Shown in pieces: positions 13,181 through 25,646 of a DNA stretch of 64,000 nucleotides (positions are counted from its first letter, which is position 1; each line of letters starts with the position of its first letter). The notes under the pieces were generated by a model that saw only the letters and a program-made list of their open reading frames with translations, had not been told where the DNA came from and made no database searches. The stretch is from Symbiodinium natans. Taxonomy: Eukaryota; Sar; Dinophyceae; Suessiales; Symbiodiniaceae. Location of the stretch: contig CAJNDS010002825.1 of NCBI GenBank assembly GCA_905221605.1, positions 188,001 through 252,000 on the forward strand, read 5' to 3'. The position numbers and the translations under genes are program-made.

Positions 13181-13360
13181 ACACCTTTGCGAAATATTCC
13201 TTTGCGGAAACAGCGGCCCATTTTGGGGGGGAGACAGGAGGACTGTTTTGCATCTCTTTCGGTGGCTGCTCACTGCTCAGAGGGGGAGAATAAGGAAAAG
13301 GGGTGGCTTGCGAGTGAATTGGGGGGGCCCCTCAGCTCAGCTGCCCTTGGAGTTGATTCT

Positions 13361-13363
<3 letters not shown>

Positions 13364-13414
<51 letters not shown>

Positions 13415-13465
13415 GAGAGAAAGAAAGAAAGAAAGGAAGGAAGGAAGGAAGAAAGAAAGAAAGGA

Positions 13466-13552
<87 letters not shown>

Positions 13553-13572
13553 GATAGAAATAGAGAGAGAGA
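13364..13572. repeat. GA / GAAA / GGAA microsatellite block
   Basis: (GA)n of about 24 copies, then (GAAA)n and (GGAA)n, (GA)n again, then about 14 copies of GAAA. ORFs across it are artefacts. Confidence 0.95.
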
Positions 13573-15521
13573 TAGATAGCGAGACAAGCCCCTCCCCCGC
13601 CCTTAAAGAGGCAAAACACTCACGCGCACCATCACACACCTTGGGGGTTTCTCTCAGCTTTTTCCAAGAGGCACCTCTGCACACCTCCGCCTTAGTTTCA
13701 TGTTCGTGATGCGCGTCACCTGAAGGAGGCGGCTCCGTGAGAGATAGCGCCAAAGGGGCCGCAGTGGTCCTGCAGGCACTGCCAGGGTCTGCTTTCGCAT
13801 AGGCGTCGCAGGCGTGATCAGGGAAGAGCTCATGTTCAAGAATGGAGTTCCCTGCGAGTTCGGCCAAACACCCTGCGACTACAAAAGAGGGAGTTCTTTG
13901 ATCGTCCATCCCCCCAAGCGGGAGAAGTCGAACTAGAGGCACGACCTCGCAAAAGCCCCTCGCATGAATTCTCGTGAAGCGACAGGAGCAGTGGCGACGC
14001 GTCCAGCCAAAGTCGGAGCCGGACGAGTTTCGGGTCACCATACGCCAGGGGCACCCGGAGACTTGCAGAGACCTTTCCTGAGGCAACAAAACCTGATACT
14101 CCTTAAGCCCCCATTAACGGTTACAGGTTTAATAGCTTTGGTCCGCAAGCTTCGAAGAGATTAGGGCTCCAGACCTCTAGCGAGTGGTCCACCACGAATT
14201 TTGAAACTTCAACACCTGCAGACAGAGTAAACTCAACACCTTCAGAACCCCTAGATGCTCATGAGCAGCATGAGAAACGTATGCCGCCTTTTGACAAAAT
14301 CCGTGCGCAACCAAGGGATGCCCTGCCCTAGCATCAGAATCCAAATCTGCTCCCACCCGCATCAGCTCTCAGCAAAAACACTCAGATCCGAAGACCCACA
14401 GAAACACCCTGAGGTGTGATCCCCATCCTTATCGCCCATGGGTCGTGGTGCTCAGAAGGGGCAGCCGCCAGTGTTTCTGCTTTTTCTGGGCTTTATTGCT
14501 TTTGGGGAATCTGCCGCGAAACTCCCATCAGGTGGACTTCAAACTGCCAGGTGTGGCATTGAAACGGTGCCGGGAGACCCCCCAAAAATGCATTTGGAGC
14601 GGAACAGCAGGCACCCCTTGTGTTGAGGATTAGTTCCCTGGGCTCCTGGCGCTAGAGAAGTCAAAAGGGGTGTCTTCTGGAGGTTTTGTGCAGACGTTGC
14701 GAGCTGAAGAGGGCTCTCATTGGCTTTCAGGGTTTTCTTGGGACGAATCAGATTGTAGTTTGAAAGCTTTGGACGCTTTTGAAACCATATTTGCGCATCA
14801 ATTGTTCAAGCCCTCTCTTCCTCTTCGAGGATTTGGTCCTCCCTCATCGTGGCGCTGCATCTTCTGACCGGATGGCGCATGCGCATGACTCAGCCGAACT
14901 CAGCCTTTTGAGCTTCTGGAGGCAGAACACGTGGTGTGAGGGCTCATACCCTGCATCACCTGCCACCTGCATTATACAATTTATGCACGGTGAGCGTAGC
15001 TTCTGTCGAGTTTTCAATCGGGTTTGTGGTGCTTAGGGTTGGGCCTTAGAGTTCAGGGCTTAGGGCGGCCGACCGAGGAACAACCCCTCGATCATCCACC
15101 CGCTCTTGGTCGGAGCGGGCGCTGGGGCATTCGAGTTCAGCCGGTACTCATTTCGGCCAACAAAGTGCTGACGAACCCTGAGCCCACAAACCAAGACGTC
15201 CACCCCCCTCAAACAAAACTGCCTCTACGGCCCCTGCAGGCCCTCACTGCAAGTGCGCCGACCCCCTCCAAATTTCTTCGCCCCTGTAGACCCGAGACCC
15301 CCAACCTATGTTGAACTGCAATTTGTTCATCATCAATAGATATCAATAGCAAAATCCCCCCATGAACCAAAGCCTGTTAGAACCCCTAAGAGTGCCCCAG
15401 AGAGGCCTTCCAACTGTTCAACTCTCTGAAACCTGGGGCAAACAAGCGCCCCAGAACCCTAGAGACCCCAAAAAAAAGGAGGAGCCCCAAATGAACCGTA
15501 TGAACCTGCCCTTGGGGGGAG

Positions 15522-17154
15522 GAGTCTTGGGTTTGATCTTGGCCTTCCGCACCAACCAGGCGGGGGAGCTCTTCTCCGACATGGTTGTGTTTGAAGTTGC
15601 TCGTTTTTGTTTGCATGTTTTGTTGGGGGGAGGGTGGGTGGGTGCTTTGAGGGCGTTTGTGCTTCAGGGCTGGGGGGAAGCATTGGGGGGTGCTCTTGCG
15701 GGGTTGTTCCCTCCAAGAATCCGCCGTCGAACGCTTCGAGAATGCCATCCGAAGCTGAGCAGAGTTCAGAGCTTGGGGGGCTGCAGGGGGTTGAAAGTTT
15801 AGGGTTTGCATAGGGTGTCCGGGATTTGGAGGGTTTTGGGGGTAGAGGGTTCAAAGTTCGGGAGCTGGGGATTCGCGTAGCATGTCGCTCGCGATTGGAT
15901 GCCGAGTGGCAAGTGTCACTGGAGGCAGGACCGGAAGTGTGTGAAAGTCTTGGGAAGCAGAGCAAGGCTCTGGCGGTCGGCACGGGGAAGGGTCGTAGGC
16001 TCCTCCGGGTGCGTTCTGGACAGCGCGGCCGCGCTTGGGAAGCCTGGGTTGGATAGCGGCGATGTGCTGATATGTGCTGGCCTAAGAGGCCTGGGAGGTG
16101 GGCATGCTGCAGCGTTCGGGTTCGTGGCGCCCATGATTCTTTTTCTGCTGCAATCCTCGGTGGTGAGCCAAAGAGTCCTAACAACTCCCCCCAAAACAGA
16201 GCCCCCTTTCTTTCCCGCTCTTGCAGAACAGAGAGGGTTTTGAAGGAGAACTTGCGGGGAGTTTCTTTGTTGCGGGGCTGGAGGCCTACGAGCGGCACTG
16301 GAGCTGCGCAAAGCAGCTGACGGAGATGCAGCGCGTCCTCCAGACCATGCTCAGGCCAGGCCGAGAGAGACCTCCCCGCCCTCGTCCTTCCTTACCCTTT
16401 CTTGCTCTTCTTCTTCTTCTTCCTTTCTCTGCTTCTCCCCCTTTTTTTCTGAAGACTCTCTCTCTCTCCCTCCGTTCCTTGCTCTTCCTCTTCCTCTCTT
16501 TGGGAGTGAGAGGTACGCGGCCCACCTGTCCCGAGACGACTGGGCCGGGGCACCCACCCAGAGCGCGCTGGGGGATGGAGAGTTCGGAGAGCGTTCGGAT
16601 GTGTACTAGGAACACATCCGCTCGAAAAAACATCTCGGAAAAGGTGCCTGTCAAGACTTATGCAAGGAGATCTACTCCTGCATCGTGCGGCACCTCATCG
16701 CCTTTCCCATCGCCCTGAAGCAGCACCTCAAGCGGAGCCCGGCGCTTTGTGAGAAGAGGGAGGCCAAGGCCAAGGCCAGAGGGAGGCCAAGGCCAGAGGG
16801 AGAGGCGGAAGGGAGGAGGCCCCAAAGAACACCGTTCGAGAGAGAGAGAGAGAGATCTCTCTTCCTATTGGCGTTTGTGTTCATAGCTCTTTTTTCATTC
16901 GCTTCTTGTTTGTTGTCTTTTGCTGTGCGGGGATGCCTCAGAGTATCGACAAAGAAGGTTCAGGGTCCAAGACGTTCAAGAGGCCCCTCGGGCCGGCTGT
17001 TCCTTTTTTGAGGGGGGGCGTCTTCGGCGGCAAAGTTGTTTCCTCCTTGGTCTTTTCTAACACTCCAAGGCCGCGATCCAGAGGAGTACTCGAGAGTCCT
17101 GGAGCCCCCGCCTCAGAGAACTCTTCAGAGAGGAGAAGGGCCCCCGAAGCCTCT

Positions 17155-17208
<54 letters not shown>

Positions 17209-20200
17209 TCCTCTTCAATGTACAGCTCCTCTGAAGCAGAGACCCCCTGAAAAGACGACCACTTAAGAGGTATTCCGAGCTCGATGGCATCGGCCGAACG
17301 GGGCGCCCGCACACCCTGCTGCGCCTGGGCTGTTTGGAAGCGTCCTGATTTCTGCTGGGGAAGATTCAGAGGGCTCTCTCAACTTAAGAGCTTTGGAAGG
17401 TCACGAAAGCGAGCTCCTCGGAGCTCGCGAGAGTTGTCGTTTACAACTTTTCTCTCGAGTGTTCAGGTGGGTCAACAATCGACCCCGGGCCTTAACTGGT
17501 GTGAAAATCAAGTAGTTCATGGGCTGCACCGCCCCTTGCTGACTCTCCAATCTTTGCCTGCCCCCCCATTAAGGGTTGCCTGATTTTGGAGTGCGGCCCC
17601 CCACCTCCCCCCGAGGTGCCCTTCTCCAAGTGTCAAGACTACCTTGTCGTGATGCCAGAGTATTCATGTTCATGATCGCGGGTGTGCTCCACTTCCCTCT
17701 GCCATGTAGATGATCATGTTATTGACCATGTGTGGAGTGGCCCACACATCATCAAAAAGTACTCCCTGTTATCTCTAGCCGCTGTGCACGTGTGCCCATC
17801 ACCGCTGTGCCCGCGCACTGCGCTTTTCCCTTGCTAGTCCGTTCGGCCAGATCTCAAGTTTGGTGCCTAAACCCTGCAGCATGAATTGGCCTGCTCAACA
17901 AGTACCACTTCTTGGGTCCAAGGGTTCCGGGCATTCTTAGCTCCTTATGACTGCCTGGACCCTCGCAACCCAGGCTCTCCAGCTTGTCCATGCTGATCCG
18001 GCGCGCGCCGAAGTAGGGCAAAGCACGCTGTGATTGGGGGGAAGAACTTTGCTTGAAGGGCGCGTGCGCACTAAACCCTCGGCCCAGGTGATGTATTCAG
18101 AGGGGTAAACGGGGGCTTTCAGGGTTTTGGAGTTCGGGCTTTTGTCATTTTAGGCTGGTTTTCGAGGTGCCAATCCATGCATTTGTTCCACATTCCTCGG
18201 GCCATCCTGCCAAACCCCTTCGATCTGCGAAGTCTGTGCCCCAGGCCCCTGCGCCATCGCGACGATGGGCTGGGCAAGAGCCTCGCGCTCTGGAATCAGA
18301 TGGACACTTAGCCCTGAAATCGGAATCACCCCTCCGGACATCCCGAAAGTTGAGTGGTTAATCACTGGCCCCGGACTCTCCCTTGCGCACTTCCCTTAGG
18401 CTTCGTCCTTGTGAGCCTTGCCTGGCTTGAAAGAATGTTATCACAGCATCTTCGAAGAGGAGCTGGAATGCCCCCATATGACTTTAAACCCAAAAAACCG
18501 CTCGCGGCCCCAAGCTGCCCTTTTTCCCGGAGTCTTCTCGTCTTATTTTGCTGGTGGTTCCCCGGGAAGCCCCTATGAAAACGGGTGTCCCCCAACTCCA
18601 ACTCCCACAGGACACCTGCATCAGCCAGTTGCAGAGCATCTCCTGCAATCTGGACCTCGTCGTGCCGTGCCAAGAAGCACCCTTTTAGAAACGACTTATT
18701 CTGCCCACTTCAACACCCAGAATGCCTTCAAAGTTAACGCGTTAGAGGTGCAAGTACCTCTGCCGGCCAGCTACACCATCCACGCAGATCGCTTCATCCG
18801 TCTTTGGGTGCGGCTCTTGGGTGGGACTTGGTTGAGGCTTTGCGGCCCTTTCCCCAAACCCTAACCAGGTGTCAGGGTGCCTGAGACCGCTTAGCATGAG
18901 CCCGGATCCCATCGGCCCACGGAACAACAAGCAAGAAACCCTATCGAGGCCCCGAAGCTCCCCCCCTTCCCTTCCCCCCCCCTCATCATAATCTAACTCT
19001 GGATGCATCACTTCCCCCATGGCCCCAGAGGTCGGAACTCTTCCATTCGTTCTGCTCGATGTCATGAGACCGGCAGGGGCACCCGGTGAGGAGTCAGTGC
19101 TTGGACCGGCAGTGACGTTGAGCCGAGCATGTTGGGATTGCCAGGCTGTGCACTTTTTCTTGAGGAAGTTGTTGGCCGTTTTGGGAGAATTGCCGGGCAC
19201 TGGCCGTTCCGAATAAATTTTCGTTTTCCCTCACAAGAACTCCCACTGAAGAGCCCTCCTGGAGTCCTCAGCCCTTACTTCAACTTTGTGCATCAACCTG
19301 TTTGGGGGATGAGGCGTTTAGGGTTTGTCGAGTTTAGGGTTTAGGGTTTAGGGAGCTTAGGCCCCCCTTTGGACCTTCTTCCCCCTAGCTCCCGAGGGCC
19401 TTGTGGTGCCCTCCGTGCTGCTGGTCGCCTGGGCTCTGTACTACACTGAGGTCCGGGCACGTCTCTTCTTGCAGATCTTTGATGTGTGTGCGCGTGGTAG
19501 AGGCCTCATGTAGAGACTTGGCTTGGGCCTCTTTCCGCTGAAGTTTCTAACCTCCGGAAGATGTTTGTTCGCGGTTCTGGTTTTCGTCTCTTGGCCATGG
19601 CGCAGGAGCTGGCGGAGATCATGGAAGAGCCCTTTGGCGACGACGCCTCAGGCACCCTACAGCGGCCACATCAGCCGGCGTTTTGTGCATAGGGAAGACT
19701 CAAACCATCTACCCGAAGCCGGGCATAAAACCAGCGCTAAACCGTGGCAGGCAAGCCGGAGACCATCAAACTGGATGTCTTCTGCAACTCGCTGGCAAAG
19801 AGAGTCGCGGCAGGTTCCGACAGCACAACCACCTCTACACATGGCAACGCAACCACTCCAAACCACACAAAAGCCTAAAACCCATCCGCCCAAATACCTG
19901 CTTGGAAACAGGCCCCCGTGTATCCCATGGTAGTCGTGGATCGGGTTCAGTTTCCGAGTCAAGCAATACCGACTTAGGGTTAACAGTGTTCGGGGCCCTA
20001 AACAACCCAAACCACATACCCAAAAGCCCTCTACAGTACTTAAGCACTCGAAGCTGTCCAAAGCCCCTTTATCGACCCTTTTGCTCTGTCCAACTCGGCT
20101 CCTTGTGTTCCCACTGAGCTTTTCGCGGGACAGGATTTTCCCTTTCCGAGGCTTCTTTCACTGGTGTTTCTAAAGAAGCACGGGCCCCATAAACCCTCTA

Positions 20201-21082
20201 AAACCCTACCGAGGCCGGCGCATCATCTTCGCCCTGAAGCAGCAGGTCTGGGCGCAGGCGCGGAGACTGATTTTTCTTAGAATTGAGAAACTTCGGGGGG
20301 AGGGGCCCTTGGCTTTTCTCTCGCTGTCCTTTCCTGTCCGGTTTGTGTTCTCAGCTAGGGTGTGAGGGCGGCGTTAAGGCTTCATCATGTCAGCGAGATT
20401 GGCGTAGATTGTACGTATAGAGATTGCGTGGTTTTCAGGCCTTTAGGGTTTCAGATTTGATGCTTGCCGCTTTGGTGACAATCTGGCCAACAGCCTTGCG
20501 GCCAACAACTCTCCCTAAAGCTGTCAATGCCCTGAAGAGTAAGCCCCCCCAAATCCTGAAACCCTAAACCCTTCAGCCCAACATAAATCCTCAAACCCCT
20601 AAAGCCCCATAAGCCCTAAACCCCTATGCCCAGGAGACCCTTGACACCCGCGTGAACGGGGGAGATTGGGTCATCACGCCGGAAGACATTCCCTCAGCCG
20701 CTCTGGCGGCGATTTTGAGTTGGATCGTGTCCCCTTGGGCGGAAGCAACGGTTGTTTTTGGGTTAAAAGCTCTACGGTTTTGCGGGCTTCGGGATGGTGA
20801 GCCCACAAATATGGTTGGCAGTTTAAGGGGGGTATCTTCCGATTCACCCTTTACCTTTACGGCCCGCTTTAAGAGGGACTCTGACAGTGAGCTCATTTAC
20901 TCGTTTAGCATTTTGTGTTTTCTGTCGGTGAGCAAGGATTGCTTGAGGCACCGTTGGTTTTGTTGAGCGCAGCTTCGAATTAGGTCGCGTCAGCCTCCCA
21001 ACAGTCGACGCCCAAGGTGTCGAACATGAAAGTGGAGGAAGAGGAACTTGTGAACTTGCGGGACGCGCTGGACGTGGACTGA
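15522..21082 (+). CDS. Bestrophin-family (RFP-TM) anion channel, multi-exon
   Basis: Spliced segments match the bestrophin/UPF0187 family in order: LGLILAFRTNQ (15522-15559) joined to AYERHW...TEMQRVLQTML (16284-16354); RYAAHLSRDDW (from 16513); EIYSCIVRHLIAFPIALKQH (16667 to about 16733); DPEEYSRVLEPPP (from 17070); ELDGIGRTGRPHTLLRLG (17270-17328); PASYTIHADRFIRLWVRLL (18748-18819); VVPSVLLVAWALYYTE (19397-19450); ELAEIMEEPFGDD (19606-19644); then TIKLDVFCNSLAKRVAA (19750-19813). The FRTNQ-AYxR motif, the LIAFP.ALK.HL helix and the PFGDD turn are family hallmarks. Bestrophins are pentameric chloride/bicarbonate channels; in algae some sit in thylakoids and serve CO2 concentration (family knowledge; location here unknown). 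A C-terminus via 20214-20245 and a stop-ending exon 21017-21082 (...ELVNLRDALDVD) is phase-compatible but tentative. The N-terminus is unresolved. Exon 18611 to about 18670 (DTCISQLQSISCNLDLVV) probably belongs. Confidence 0.8.
17157..17202. repeat. (CT)n microsatellite in bestrophin intron
   Basis: About 22 CT dinucleotides between two bestrophin exons; it supports this stretch being intron. Confidence 0.9.
19316..19351. repeat. Short interstitial TTTAGGG repeat
   Basis: About four TTTAGGG-like heptamers lie within a bestrophin intron. The heptamer is the Arabidopsis-type telomere repeat reported for dinoflagellates. Dispersed 'ccctaaa' and 'tttaggg' words are scattered through most introns in this window. 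Confidence 0.7.
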
Positions 21083-22499
21083 AAAGGGATCCGGAGAGTG
21101 TGCTTGCAGAAGATCCTTGGGGTCGCCCATGTGCCAAGAAAGTCCTGGCGGAAAGAGCCCCCCCTCCAGCTACACTCCTAAGCTGTTGCGAGCTGCCAGG
21201 TCTCAGAGAAGGGGCCGGGCAGGTTGGGTGCGTTCCACATTGGGCTTTGACTTACAGGTGCTTTCTCTTTAGCTGAGAAGTTCCCCCCAATGTGTTCCCC
21301 CCAACTGCTTCATGGCGTTGTCATGGGCTCAGCCTCGCGGTTTGCTGCAAAGCTGTTCCCTACACTCCGAGAAGAGAGCGAATCGGGGGCACAAGGCCCT
21401 CGGATACAGCGTGCATGTTAGACCTAGAGAGTTGTGGAGTGAGCCTCACTACGGAACACCCTGCCCCGAGACAGAGGCTCACGCGAACATAAGGACCCCT
21501 TGCAGTCTAGCCTTAGCCCACTCCGGCAATCTCTGGCAGCCTCTGGCATCTGTACAGCTTCTCTGAGAGGACCCCTCCTTAGCCTTTAGCCGCCTTAGCC
21601 TTGGATTCCGCTGGCGAGAGCTTGGGAGACCCAAAGTGACAAGCCGCCCAAGATCCAAAGAGCGAGGCCCCTGCGCCCGAAGCAAAAAAAAAGTACAACA
21701 AACAAAGCGCTCTTAGGTGGGGCTCGTCCTCCCCCTGCTCCACCCTGACCATGGCCATCCGGGGATTGTCCCACATGGGGGGAAGAAAGAACGGAGCCCG
21801 GACGGATATCCAAGGCAGTGGTCCCCTCCTTTGCGAGGCCAAAACAATTCTTCATTGCTTGGATACCCGGCATGGATCCGGCTCGCAAACCCTGGAAATT
21901 CTCACCCAAAAACTCTAGAAACGAAACCTGAGACCCTACGGCAAACCCTGCAATTTGACCCAAGCCCAGGCTAAAGAAACCATCCCCGAAACACCTTGAC
22001 ATTTACTACGTGCTGCAACATATCATCGGAGCCCCGTTCAGCAAGACTTCGGGGGAATGAAGCGGGGCGGAGGCATTCCGCACACACCGTTTTGTACGGC
22101 GCGACAGGGCAAGTCCCTCTGTCCGAAGCATTTGGCTCAGAAACCCGGGGACAGTTTGTGTACCTACTCCGCCATCAGCAGCCGGTCTGAAAGGCGTTTT
22201 CTGGCATCCTTCTGAGCCTTTTGCGGGTTCGGGGCGTTTGGGGGGTGCCTTCATGTCTGAGCTTTAGCATGAGATCCATGAGAAAGGCCTCTCGGGTTGC
22301 GCCGGCGGCCCTTTTCGGTGTGCTTCGAGGAGGGGCATAAGGAGGGGCTCCCCTCTCACAGATCTCTTATGATCTCTTCTTAAAAGCGCCGCACCCTCTC
22401 TCAACCCTCAACCCTCAATTGCAAGTCATCTCACCTCTCTCTCTCTGTTTAAACTGCGCCTCTCAAAGAAACACCACCGCGCCGCAGAGCCCAGGCGCC
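21083..22499. other. Intergenic stretch before enolase
   Basis: No recognisable exon. The last 60 bases before the enolase ATG are pyrimidine-rich (ctctctctctgttt) followed by AG dinucleotides, as would suit a trans-splice acceptor for the dinoflagellate spliced leader. No TATA box or other promoter signal is evident. Confidence 0.45.
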
Positions 22500-25400
22500 A
22501 TGCCGATCCAGAAGGTGCACGCGCGCCAGATCTTCGACTCCCGCGGCAACCCCACCGTGGAGGCGCTGGGGGCCCCTCCCGGGATGGGCTATTGAAAAAA
22601 GTGCGTTGTTTAGTTGACTTGTTTGTTTTTTGCTTCTGCTTTGGTTTTGGTTCAGAGACCCCGCTCTCGACAAACCACAGCAGCTCAATAGCTTCAGCCA
22701 GTTGATGAAAAGTAGGCACCAAAACCAACACCCCCACACAGCCCCAAAAACACCCAGTAACCCATATACGCCATACATAAGCCCCTCGGCCCTGTCCAGA
22801 GTGTGTGTTATGATTTTTCTCGTTCTCGGCATTCTCGAAAAATGAACAGAGAGCGCGGGGACGGGGAGGTGGAGATCACCACAGAAGCCGGCGTCTTCCG
22901 CGCCGCCGTGCCCAGCGGTGCCTCCACCGGCGAGAACGAGGCGCGGCAACGAGAAAGAGAGAGAGAGAGAGAGAGCACTTTGTTGTTATAGGAAAGCAGG
23001 TCTCTTGCGAACATAAATGGTGTCTGGAAACGATAAGAAACAGTTTTTCTAGAGAGAGTTTTTGGGCTTCATTTTTGTGAGGTGGATCAGAGGAGTTGAG
23101 GGTTTGTTCCCCTGTTCCTTCACATTGAAGATCCGACCGCTCGAGCCCCAAACCCACACCCCATTGCCCGACAAACCCTACGCCCCAAAGGCCCTAAACC
23201 CCCAAGATGAAGCTGGCCGACCCTGAAACGCCTCTGGTCTTTTTCTTTTGCCTCCGCTTTTTCAGGCGTGCGAGCTGCGTGATGGCGGTAAGGACTACAT
23301 GGGCAAAGGCCGCGCTGAGAAGACTTCGGGACTTCGTGGGGTCTTCCACCTTGTGGTTTGGAGCAGCCAAAGCGTTTAAGTTCGATCGGGGCATCAACCC
23401 TTCAAGATCCTTAAACCGAGTTTTCTGTGTGTGTGTGTTTGGTTCCCATCCATTCCAGTGACTCAGAGGCGTCGCGAAGGCAGTTGACAACGTGAAGTCC
23501 AAGATCGCCCCAGCCCTCATCGGAAAGGATCGGAATGCGCGGTTGTACACCGTCGAGTTTCGGGTACAGGAGGGCGCTGGGGCGTTGAGGTTTTAGGTTG
23601 TTTTTAGGGTTTAGGGGTTGGAGTGATGGAAGTAGAGCCGCAGAGCCCGGTCTATGGTTGAAAGTTGGGTTCCTAGAAAGGGCGGTTCTTGTATGGGTAC
23701 AGGTACCTATAGTAATGTTTCAAACGTGAGATTAAGGTTTCCTCTTCTAAGGTGCTACGTACCTACATACTTGTCAACACTAAGGGCTTCCAACATGTAG
23801 CGCCAGAGTGACTATATCGAGCGAACTGCATAACGACGATCGTTGTTTTTTTGACACCTGTGTTCGCGAATTCATCAAATGCGAGCCCGTCGTAAATAGG
23901 ACTTCTGGGCTCACTGGAGATATATGTACAATCAGCGACGTACTGCTTGCAAGCAACCTGTCCGACTCTCTCTCTCTCTCCTTCTCTCTTCGTTTCTCTC
24001 CTTCTCTATCTGTCTCTGCAAAAGACTCATCTGCCCTTTTCTTTCAGGACCCTGCCGACCAGCAGGGCATTGACAAGATCATGATCGACCTGGACCCCAT
24101 TGCGCTGTCGGGTACACTCACCCTCTCAAACAACCCCAAAAGCAAACTCCCAGACCCTAGAAAGTCCTCCTGGCCCGAATGAATCCCTAAATGTAAGCCA
24201 GCTTAATGTGCGCGGCAACGCGTGTGCACAGACTGGATACCGGCAGAGGACGGCACGGAGAACAAGACCAATCTGGGAGCCAATGCCATCCTAGGCAGAG
24301 AGGGGGTTTTGGATGTTCTGAGTGGGGGGTCTGAGTAGATTCTTTTAAGGGTTCTGTTTAAAACCCCGAAAACTCTCAATGAGGCATCTGACTCCGTTGC
24401 GTGGCTTGAGATTTGCAAATTTTTCCCCTTTTTTTCTGCTTTATGAACGACGTGGAGTCCGAAAGGTCCGCGCGAAATTAGAAAAACTTAACCCCTCTGC
24501 ATAAACCCCGGAAAGCCCAAAAACAAGAAAACCCAGGGGGCTGTTGTCGAGTGGGGCGGTGCTCCTCAGATTGACCTTTTCCTTAGCCTTCTCTCTGTCT
24601 TAAGAGGCGTCTCAATGGCCTGCTGCCGCGCTGGGGCGGCGCAGAAGGGCCTTCCCCTCTTCAAGCGCCTTGGGGGGAAGTAGTGCAACAAAGGGGGAAG
24701 GAGACAAAAGGGGATGAGGAGATGAAGTTTTGTTGCATCTGTTGACGTGTTGCAGTGTTGCAGAGCGATAGCGGTATCGCACGAAAGCCAAGCCCCAAAC
24801 CCCCGAAAAGAATCACATTGATGATTGATGACTCGTGGAAGCCCGGTGCGCAGGCACATCAACGAGATCGCTGGCAAGCCGCTCATGTGCATGCCGGTGC
24901 CGTGCTTCAACGTGCCTTGACATCCTTGACTTTCAGGGCCAGGGCTTGGGATTTCAAGGGGCTCCGAAGACCAAGCCCACAGCCTTACAGCTAAACCACC
25001 CCTTGAAGCTTCCAAGGGCAGAGAGCAGCCTCGGACGCTTTCGGGTCAAAAGGTCCGTCCTAAATACATGGGGAAGCCACAATAGTATAGAGCTTCTTAT
25101 TTTTGATTTGAGTCAAGTGTACGCCTCCGTGACGAGGTCATCAACGGCGGCGTCCATGCAGGGAACTTCTTGGCCTTCCAGGAGTGCAGCGGAGGTTAGT
25201 CTAGAATCGGCATTTTGTGTGGGATGTGCGGTGGGAGGTGGGATGCTTAGACATAGTGATGCTTTTATGAAGGCCGGGGGGGGGGGGTGTTTAGAGTCTT
25301 GTACCTTCAGGCCTCTCGGTCCCAGGAAGCACAAAACAGGCCTCCTCAATGTCTTTCAGTGAGCTCTCTGGCCTGGGGTCGCAGTTGCCGAAGCTTTCCG

Positions 25401-25646
25401 AAACACGGCTGTGTGGAACGGGTGCCCAGCAGCTTTGCAAGGAGTTCTTTCTGATCCCGGTGGGCGCCAAGACCTTCGCCGAGGAGAGCCCAGATCGAGC
25501 CCAACTCCAAAAAAGGGGGCTCTCCCATCAAAAGCTGCTTCTCCTGCTGTTTCCCTAAGCTTCTGCGCCGCTCTTCGCGTTGGAGGCCATGAAGCTGGGC
25601 TCGGAGACCTACCACAACCTGAAGGGAATCATCAAGAAGAAGTACG
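22500..25646 (+). CDS. Enolase exons 1-11
   Basis: Exons: 22500-22562, 22869-22940, 23266-23308, 23469-23527, 24048-24092, 24249-24294, 24607-24666, 24853-24911, 25137-25181, 25442-25483, 25586-25646. They cover the N-terminal alpha/beta domain and the start of the barrel, from [18 protein letters not shown] through [14 protein letters not shown] to [10 protein letters not shown]. Intron 8 has the only clear GT donor. The exon 7/8 joint ([11 protein letters not shown]) needs an A|GG acceptor with a GC donor, one base off the AG|G rule. Exon sizes of 42-72 bases explain why no long ORF marks the gene. Confidence 0.93.
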
